Shown: in pieces, positions 21,990 to 23,521 of the stretch | Position numbering within the stretch: the stretch's first letter is position 1 | How the letters are laid out: each line of letters begins with the position of its first letter | NCBI GenBank assembly: GCA_964600865.1 | Contig: CAZRJP010000010.1 | Coordinates: 1-23,521, forward strand | DNA length: 23,521 nt | Source of the DNA: WJLC01 sp964600865 | Lineage (GTDB): Archaea > Nanobdellota > Nanobdellia > Pacearchaeales > GW2011-AR1 | Direction: 5' to 3' | Made by a program: the position numbers and the translations under genes | Notes under the pieces: model-generated | Database searches by the model: none | The model's input: the letters and a program-made list of their open reading frames with translations, nothing else | What the model was told of the DNA's origin: nothing

Positions 21990-22505
21990 ATGATGAGAGG
22001 TGTTTTAGATAAAAGAGGTCAAATGAAATTATCATTTGGTATGATATTTTCTATTATTTTAATAATTGCTTTTTTAGCATTCACTATTTATGCTATTACT
22101 AAATTTCTAGGTGTTTCTAAAAGTGTTCAAATAGGAAACTTTGCAGAAAGTGTTCAAAATGATGTAAATAGAATATGGAAGGGTGGTCAAGGAAGTACAG
22201 AAAACAAATATACTCTTCCAAGTGATATTCAAGAGGTTTGTTTTGCAGATTTCTACTCTCAACCTAAAGGCCCAAAAAATGAAATATATGATGAATTAAA
22301 ACAGGTATTTTTTGAATTTGAAAATATGGTGTTTTATCCAGTAGGAAGTGGTGAGGGACTTGATGCAACAGATATTGAGAATATTAATATAACTAAAATA
22401 ACCTCTGAAGAAAATCCATATTGTATTGAAAATGCCAAGGGAGATATAAAGATGAATATGAAAATGTCTCATCAAGATAGTTTAGTTACAATAACAAGAG
22501 GATAA
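21990..22505 (+). CDS. Second pilin-like protein of the surface cluster
   Basis: A 171-residue protein with a class III signal-like N-terminus: LDKRGQMKLSFG followed by a hydrophobic helix (about 17-38). The prepilin peptidase site would be after KRG. The ectodomain (about 45-171) has two cysteines (EVCFADFY, NPYCIENAKG) that could form one disulfide, and mixed strands and helices around ELKQVFFEFENMVFYPVGSG. Two adjacent ATGs (21990, 21993) are possible starts. The TATA-like TTTATAAGTA at 21961-21970 indicates a separate promoter, so it is the last unit of the surface block rather than a strict member of the upstream operon. Confidence 0.72.
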   Translation: MMRGVLDKRGQMKLSFGMIFSIILIIAFLAFTIYAITKFLGVSKSVQIGNFAESVQNDVNRIWKGGQGSTENKYTLPSDIQEVCFADFYSQPKGPKNEIYDELKQVFFEFENMVFYPVGSGEGLDATDIENINITKITSEENPYCIENAKGDIKMNMKMSHQDSLVTITRG

Positions 22506-22526
22506 ATAAAACAATAAGTTTAAAAA

Positions 22527-22560
22527 TGAACACCTGTTCATTATACTGAACATATGTTTA
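22527..22560. promoter_or_regulatory. Twin operator-like palindromes over the MNT gene start
   Basis: TGAACA-CC-TGTTCA (22527-22540, perfect arms) and TGAACA-TA-TGTTTA (22547-22560, one mismatch) are two copies of the same inverted repeat with centres exactly 20 bases apart, about two helical turns. They lie just after a TATA-like GTTTAAAAA (22518-22526), and the second includes the start codon at 22554. This is how a pair of dimers of a self-repressing regulator would sit; the downstream protein has a winged-helix domain. Confidence 0.6.
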
Positions 22561-23093
22561 ATAAAATGGACAATATACTAAAATATTTTATTGAAAATCC
22601 TGAAAAGGAATTTCATATAAGACAACTCTCAAAATTGGAAAAAAAATCTCCTGCAACTATTTCTAAATATTTGAAAAAATATGAAAAAGAAGGGATTTTA
22701 AAATCAAAGGAAAAACTAAAACATCTTTTGTTTAAGGCAGATGCTGAAAATAAAAAATTTAAGATTTTAAAATTGAATTATAATTTAAAATTAATTGAGA
22801 ATTCTGGAATTATTGATTATATAAATAAGGAATTTAATTACCCAGAAGCAATAATTTTGTTTGGAAGCTTTGCAAAAGCAGAAAATATCCCAAAAAGCGA
22901 TATAGATTTGTTTATTGCAAGTCCTCTGAAAAAAAATCTTGATTTGAAAAAATATGAAAAAAAGATTAAACATGAAGTACAATTAATGGTTCATTCAAAA
23001 AAAGAATTAAAGAAAATGAGCAAGACAAATAAGGAATTAGTAAATAAAATATTAAATGGGATTGTTATTGAAGGACATTTGGAGTTTTTTTGA
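22554..23093 (+). CDS. Winged-helix/minimal nucleotidyltransferase (MNT) protein, partner of HEPN
   Basis: A 179-residue fusion. Residues about 5-62 are a winged helix-turn-helix (YFIENPEKEFHIRQLSK, then SPATISKYLKKYEKEGIL). Residues about 92-170 are a minimal nucleotidyltransferase with GSFAKAENIPKSDIDLF, giving G104-S105 and metal ligands D116 and D118. Family knowledge: MNT/HEPN pairs are toxin-antitoxin systems in which the MNT protein modifies the HEPN RNase toxin, in known cases by AMP transfer to a tyrosine near its active site. The stop overlaps the next ATG (ATGA-type), so the pair is translationally coupled. The winged helix plus palindromes at the start suggest autoregulation. An ATG at 22566 would be an alternative start. 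Confidence 0.87.
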   Translation: MFNKMDNILKYFIENPEKEFHIRQLSKLEKKSPATISKYLKKYEKEGILKSKEKLKHLLFKADAENKKFKILKLNYNLKLIENSGIIDYINKEFNYPEAIILFGSFAKAENIPKSDIDLFIASPLKKNLDLKKYEKKIKHEVQLMVHSKKELKKMSKTNKELVNKILNGIVIEGHLEFF

Positions 23094-23521
23094 TGAGATT
23101 TAAAGAATATATAAAAAAAGGAGAGGTTAGAACTGCTACTTCAGATAAAAGTCTAGCAGAATCATTATTAAAAACAGCCAAAAATGATTTGGATTTTTTA
23201 AAAAAATTAAAAATTGATGAAAAATCTTCAAGAAAAATTATGAGTAATTATTATGATGTCCTAAGGAGCATACTAGAGGCAATATCCTCTATTAAGGGTT
23301 TTAAAATATATTCTCATAAGGCATTTACTTATTTTTTAAAAGAGCAAATAAAAGAAAACTTATTATCTAAAAAGTTTGAAAGATTCAGAAAAATAAGAAA
23401 TGCGATTAATTATTACGGAAAAGATATCTCAGTTGAAGAAACCAAGAAGAACATTAAAGAAATAAATAAAATGAATAACCCCGCCCTAAAGGGCGAGGTA
23501 TCAAATATAAAAACAAAATGC
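23093..23521 (+). CDS. HEPN-domain protein (probable RNase toxin), runs off the window
   Basis: An open frame of at least 143 codons starts at the ATG overlapping the MNT stop and continues past the right edge. It matches a helical HEPN domain: repeated helices with SNYYDVLRSILEAISSIKG, IYSHKAFTYFLKEQI and the signature RKIRNAINYYGK. The Rx4-6H RNase motif appears in the common archaeal form with tyrosines after RN, where the modified tyrosine would lie. HEPN domains of this type usually end about where codon 127 (NKM) lies; the last codons run through a GC-rich hairpin, so the natural C-terminus was probably altered by an insertion. No stop codon is seen in the window. Confidence 0.8.
   Translation, partial: MRFKEYIKKGEVRTATSDKSLAESLLKTAKNDLDFLKKLKIDEKSSRKIMSNYYDVLRSILEAISSIKGFKIYSHKAFTYFLKEQIKENLLSKKFERFRKIRNAINYYGKDISVEETKKNIKEINKMNNPALKGEVSNIKTKC
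23479..23498. mobile_element. GC-rich hairpin resembling an IS200/IS605-type end
   Basis: CCCCGCCC and GGGCGAGG pair (one mismatch) around the loop TAAA. The GC content is unlike anything else in this AT-rich window. Family knowledge: IS200/IS605 and TnpB elements carry such subterminal hairpins. If so, the element lies to the right, beyond the window, and has entered the 3' end of the HEPN gene. No transposase is visible, and an ordinary hairpin cannot be excluded. Confidence 0.4.

Noticed and set aside
1..23521. CRISPR arrays, tRNA or rRNA genes
   Set aside because: No regularly spaced direct repeats with unique spacers, and no cloverleaf or conserved rRNA segments were seen in any intergenic region.

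Overview
The window is AT-rich, densely coding archaeal DNA. Archaeal markers are a Cbf5-type pseudouridine synthase with a PUA domain, TrmY, PCNA, Hjc, a XerA-like recombinase, a histone and a PriS-type primase. Three traits point to a DPANN archaeon of the Woesearchaeota/Pacearchaeota kind: the primase fuses PriS to a PriL-like Fe-S domain, the lysyl-tRNA synthetase is class II, and there are many large cysteine-rich secreted proteins of unknown function. The lineage is an inference from family knowledge. Most genes have a TATA-like box about 25-30 bp before the start codon, so leaderless transcripts are likely; genes inside operons carry Shine-Dalgarno sequences instead.

Layout. 1-2000: XerA-like recombinase, then Cbf5. 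1972-4224 (minus): secreted subtilisin-like protease with a coiled-coil DUF5667-like tail. 4483-7246: TrmY, an unknown gene, acylphosphatase and RNase HI (the last two each preceded by a tiny leader ORF), then a ribbon-helix-helix/MazF-PemK toxin-antitoxin pair bounded by a 60-bp direct repeat of the rnhA 3' end. 7298-9420: class II LysRS, a short histone, Hjc. 9485-10598: a secreted membrane-anchored ComEA-like helix-hairpin-helix protein overlapping an unknown cytosolic protein. 10595-13865 (minus): two secreted, cysteine-rich, membrane-anchored proteins. 13877-15460 (minus): fused primase. 15594-17037: unknown acidic protein, then PCNA. 17232-22505: a surface cluster of two proteins with pilin-like N-termini and two large cysteine-rich exported proteins. 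22554-end: winged-helix/MNT nucleotidyltransferase plus HEPN partner, running off the right edge and interrupted near its end by a GC-rich hairpin resembling an IS200/IS605 terminus.

How it fits together. DNA replication and repair genes (primase, PCNA, Hjc, RNase HI, XerA, histone) and RNA modification/translation genes (Cbf5, TrmY, LysRS) alternate with cell-surface blocks. The most noteworthy items are the toxin-antitoxin cassette inserted at the rnhA 3' end with a perfect 16-bp palindromic operator, the two leader-ORF arrangements, the twin palindromes 20 bp apart over the start of the MNT-HEPN module, and the uncharacterised cysteine-rich/pilin-like surface cluster. I saw no tRNA, rRNA or CRISPR array.
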